A stretch of DNA of 64,000 nt from Desnuesiella massiliensis (lineage in GTDB: Bacteria; Bacillota; Clostridia; Clostridiales; Clostridiaceae): NCBI RefSeq assembly GCF_001403615.1, contig NZ_LN879455.1, forward strand, positions 744,001 through 808,000, given 5' to 3'. The position numbers were made by a program, and so were the translations under genes. The notes below the pieces were generated by a model, which was given only the letters and a program-made list of their open reading frames with translations, was not told where the DNA came from and did no database searches. This document shows positions 61,558 through 64,000 of this stretch, one piece after another; position 1 is the first letter of the stretch; each line of letters starts with the position of its first letter.

Positions 61558-63255
61558 ATGAAAAATTTAAAGATAAGAACTAAAATGCTTTTAATGTCTT
61601 TAAGCAGCATAATACTATTAACAATAATATTGATAGTTTTGAGTTATGCTCAAATAAATTCTATGTTTAAAAACAATTTATTAATGCAACTAACTTCCAA
61701 TATGAACTTAGCTAAAGAATATATAGAGGTTAAATATAGTGGAGCGTGGAATGTAAAAGACGGAAAGCTTTATAAAGGAAGTAAGCTTATAAATGATAAT
61801 ATTGATATAGTAGATAGTATAAAAGATAAAACAGGAAATGAATTTTCAATACTGCTTAATGATACAAGAATATCTACTACAGTTATGACTGATGGGAAAA
61901 GAGCTGTAGGAGCAAAGGTGTCTGATAGTTTTTTAGATATGGTAAAAAAAGAAAACTCCACTCATATTGAGGAGACTAATGTAAATGGAGAAAAATTTCA
62001 AATAATATATTCACCACTAATGGATGAAAAAAACAAATTTGTTGGCATAGTGGTTATGGGAATAAATAAATCAGACATGATTTCCAGGATAAACGACTTA
62101 ATGAGAAATATAGTTTTAATAGCTTCTGCATTAGCATTAGTGCTAGTATTAGTAACTATAAGAATAGTTAAAGGCATTACATCACCTTTAACAAAAGCTG
62201 TGGATGAATTAGAGAATATGTCTAACGGTGATTTTTCTAAAGAAATCAAAGACAGCTATAACCATAGAAGAGATGAGGTGGGGGTATTATACAAAGCTTT
62301 AAAATATATGCAGATTTCTATAAAAGAATCCTTAAATGATATAAAGCATTTTTCTAGGAATATTGAGGAGCAAGCGCAGAATCTTTCTTCTATTTCCGAA
62401 GAGATGTCCGTTTCTTCAGAAAATGTATCTATAGCTATGCATGATATAGCACAAAATACTGGAACACAATCAGGTGAGCTTAGTAACATAGCTCATATGA
62501 TAAATATACTAAATGAAAATTTATCTAATATAACTAAGGATATAAATAATGTTCATAGTAGCTCTAAGGATATCAGTGCAGTATCTCTAGAAAGTAATAG
62601 GGAAATGAAAAAACTAATTGATAATATAAAAGGTATTAATGAAGCTTTTGAACAATACTATAGAAGGATATTTGGATTAAGCAATAAAATTAAAGAAGTA
62701 AATGAAATAAGCGCTGTAATAAATGGCATTGCTGATCAGACTAATCTCTTAGCATTAAATGCATCAATTGAAGCTGCAAGAGCGGGAGAGGTTGGAAGAG
62801 GCTTTAATGTAGTTGCTGAGGAAATAAGAAAACTGGCAGAGGAAACTAAGGTTTCATCAAAGAATATAGGGGACTTAATAATAGAAATATCTAAAGAAAG
62901 TGATTATATGATAAAAGATACTGAAAATCTTAGTGTAGGTATGAATACACAACTATCTACTATAAATGGATCTTTAAGTAATTTTGAAAAAATAATTATT
63001 TCTATAAATGAAATTATACCTAAAATTGAGGGAGTCAATAGATTTATAGAGAAAATTAATTCTGAAAACAATGATATACTGTGGAAGATGAACAATATAT
63101 CCTCTTCTCACCAACAAATAGCAGCATCTACAGAAGAGGTATCTGCATCATCAGAAGAAATGAACTCTGCTAGTGAAGAAGTATCCTCAGCTTCTCAGAA
63201 GATGCATGAAATAACTGAGGAAATGATTAAATCTGTTAATAAGTTTAAGATATAA
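61558..63255 (+). CDS. methyl-accepting chemotaxis protein with Cache-type sensor
   Basis: 565 residues. Membrane helix 1 at about 10-30, an extracellular single-Cache-like domain (about 35-185), helix 2 (about 188-208), HAMP (about 209-262), and the methyl-accepting domain (about 290-565). The hairpin tip reads INGIADQTNLLALNASIEAARAGEVGRGFNVVAEEIRKLAEET. The C-terminus lacks a CheR-binding pentapeptide. GGGGTAAG lies upstream. The ligand is not deducible. Followed by a metal-ATPase remnant. Confidence 0.93.
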   Translation: MKNLKIRTKMLLMSLSSIILLTIILIVLSYAQINSMFKNNLLMQLTSNMNLAKEYIEVKYSGAWNVKDGKLYKGSKLINDNIDIVDSIKDKTGNEFSILLNDTRISTTVMTDGKRAVGAKVSDSFLDMVKKENSTHIEETNVNGEKFQIIYSPLMDEKNKFVGIVVMGINKSDMISRINDLMRNIVLIASALALVLVLVTIRIVKGITSPLTKAVDELENMSNGDFSKEIKDSYNHRRDEVGVLYKALKYMQISIKESLNDIKHFSRNIEEQAQNLSSISEEMSVSSENVSIAMHDIAQNTGTQSGELSNIAHMINILNENLSNITKDINNVHSSSKDISAVSLESNREMKKLIDNIKGINEAFEQYYRRIFGLSNKIKEVNEISAVINGIADQTNLLALNASIEAARAGEVGRGFNVVAEEIRKLAEETKVSSKNIGDLIIEISKESDYMIKDTENLSVGMNTQLSTINGSLSNFEKIIISINEIIPKIEGVNRFIEKINSENNDILWKMNNISSSHQQIAASTEEVSASSEEMNSASEEVSSASQKMHEITEEMIKSVNKFKI

Positions 63256-63257
63256 TA

Positions 63258-63434
63258 AAAAATTGTGAAACATATCATCCTATAGATACTTCTATAGTAA
63301 AAGCTTATGATGATGAACTTGACAATAGTATAATTGAAGGCTATGAAGAGGTTTCAGGTCATGGTATTAAGGTGAATATATCAGGAAAGCAAGTGCTAGC
63401 AGGAAATAAAAGACTTATAAAGTGGCTAAAGTGA
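63258..63434 (+). pseudogene. P1B-type heavy-metal ATPase fragment
   Basis: Starting 2 nt after the chemoreceptor stop, about 57 codons read ETYHPIDTSIVKAYDDELDNSIIEGYEEVSGHGIKVNISGKQVLAGNKRLIKWLK. The SGHGI motif and the surrounding spacing are those of the nucleotide-binding domain of Cd/Zn/Cu-exporting P-type ATPases, and HP in YHPID corresponds to the conserved HP locus. No start codon, no phosphorylation site and no membrane segments remain, so it is a gene relic. Confidence 0.8.
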
Positions 63435-63446
63435 TTAAACATATAA

Positions 63447-63500
63447 AGGCTTATTTGCTTATAGGGGAATATGGTTCCCAACGAGTAAATAAGCCTATTT
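63447..63500 (+). terminator. hairpin downstream of the metal-ATPase relic
   Basis: AGGCTTATTT and AAATAAGCCT arms, with a short T run after the second. Confidence 0.6.
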
Positions 63501-63657
63501 GATGTGTAAAAGTCGAAATATATCTAAAAATATATGAATTTTTTTACATAAAATTATTATTATTGAAGTTTATAAGTAAATATGACATAATTAGATTAAA
63601 ATATTTATAATTGTATAATTATGTTTAATTGAATTAAATGATTTGGGAGGATACTAT

Positions 63658-64000
63658 ATGTCTATAAAGAAAAAAATATCTTTACTTACAGCTTCTATAG
63701 TTTTTATAGCTATACTATTTGTAAGTATTATAACTTATATTTTCACTAGTACAGCTATAGATAGGGTGGCTAAGAAGGATATGTCTGCTTTAGCCTCTAG
63801 CGTAAGGGCTTCTATAGAATTAGTCATAGAAAAAGAAAAGTCAAACATAGCTAGAGTGTCAAATCATAAAGCTGTGCACGAAATTTTTAATTACACAGGA
63901 AATAAAGATAGTGGACAGTATAAAAGTTTAATTGCGTCTATGAATAAAATGCTTAAGGAGTATGATTCTACACAAGGAAACTTAGAACATTCCTTTATAG
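63658..64000 (+). CDS. probable second methyl-accepting chemotaxis protein or sensor, N-terminal part (3' truncated)
   Basis: The window ends inside this gene. ATG 63658 with GGGAGG 7 nt upstream. The visible 114 residues have an N-terminal membrane helix (about 8-30, LLTASIVFIAILFVSIITYIF) and the beginning of an extracellular helical sensor (MSALASSVRASIELVIEKEKSNIARVSNHKAV). The layout is that of chemoreceptors or sensor kinases, and it follows another chemoreceptor gene; the signalling domain is not visible, so the type is an inference. Confidence 0.6.
   Translation, partial: MSIKKKISLLTASIVFIAILFVSIITYIFTSTAIDRVAKKDMSALASSVRASIELVIEKEKSNIARVSNHKAVHEIFNYTGNKDSGQYKSLIASMNKMLKEYDSTQGNLEHSFI

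Overview
The window is a stretch of a low-GC Firmicutes chromosome, most likely a motile, spore-forming Clostridium (sensu stricto). The support is strong AGGAGG ribosome sites, frequent GTG/TTG starts, AT-rich intergenic DNA with rho-independent terminators, spore-type genes (SleL-like cortex hydrolase, CsxC-like exosporium protein), chemoreceptors, a T-box-controlled thrS and a guanine riboswitch before a purine permease. No phage, insertion sequence, CRISPR array, rRNA or tRNA was recognised.

Layout. 1-10 kb: the end of a TreR-type repressor, a histidine-rich YmaF protein, a CsxC-like protein, a surface GH85 endo-beta-N-acetylglucosaminidase with a C-terminal sorting tail, an L,D-transpeptidase, a lactonase-fold protein and a SleL-like hydrolase. 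10-23 kb: an FAD oxidoreductase, a 1418-residue dehydratase-activase-like protein, a purine permease with its riboswitch, a TtcA-like protein, SpeD, a MarR/pirin pair sharing an operator, HD-GYP, nitroreductase and acylphosphatase. 23-34 kb: thrS, a SNF2 helicase, a Cys/Arg-rich basic protein, GltS, ManC and an XRE-def operon. 34-38 kb: an accessory stretch with an APH(6)-like kinase, small DUF proteins, a dead CPBP protease and a methyltransferase. 38-48 kb: a sugar regulon made of two ABC permeases, a GH65 phosphorylase, a YesN/YesM two-component system and a solute-binding lipoprotein. No ATPase is encoded there, so a shared one is presumably used. 48-56 kb: hisS behind a histidine leader peptide, a broken MBL gene with an intact TetR regulator, csaA, a broken gene of unknown family, an ECF sigma/anti-sigma pair, an unusual iteron-like array and a type I signal peptidase. 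56-64 kb: TPM and YccF membrane proteins, two membrane-anchored Mrr-like proteins, an ABC-2 exporter, a DUF2294 protein, a chemoreceptor, a metal-ATPase remnant and the start of a second receptor.

The most interesting signals are mostly non-coding: (1) a His-rich leader peptide with mutually exclusive hairpins upstream of hisS; (2) two 104-bp palindromic elements with compensatory arm changes, plus a decayed third copy; (3) a ~370-bp array of TATA-type motifs spaced about 21 bp apart, bounded by 9-bp inverted repeats; (4) a long three-block upstream sequence shared by the two halves of the sugar regulon; (5) operators placed exactly inside the spacers of the marR and tetR promoters; (6) a pair of overlapping Mrr-like genes in which both copies have lost the catalytic lysine. 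Four genes are visibly broken (CPBP protease, MBL hydrolase, the 51.8-53.0 kb gene and a P-type ATPase remnant).
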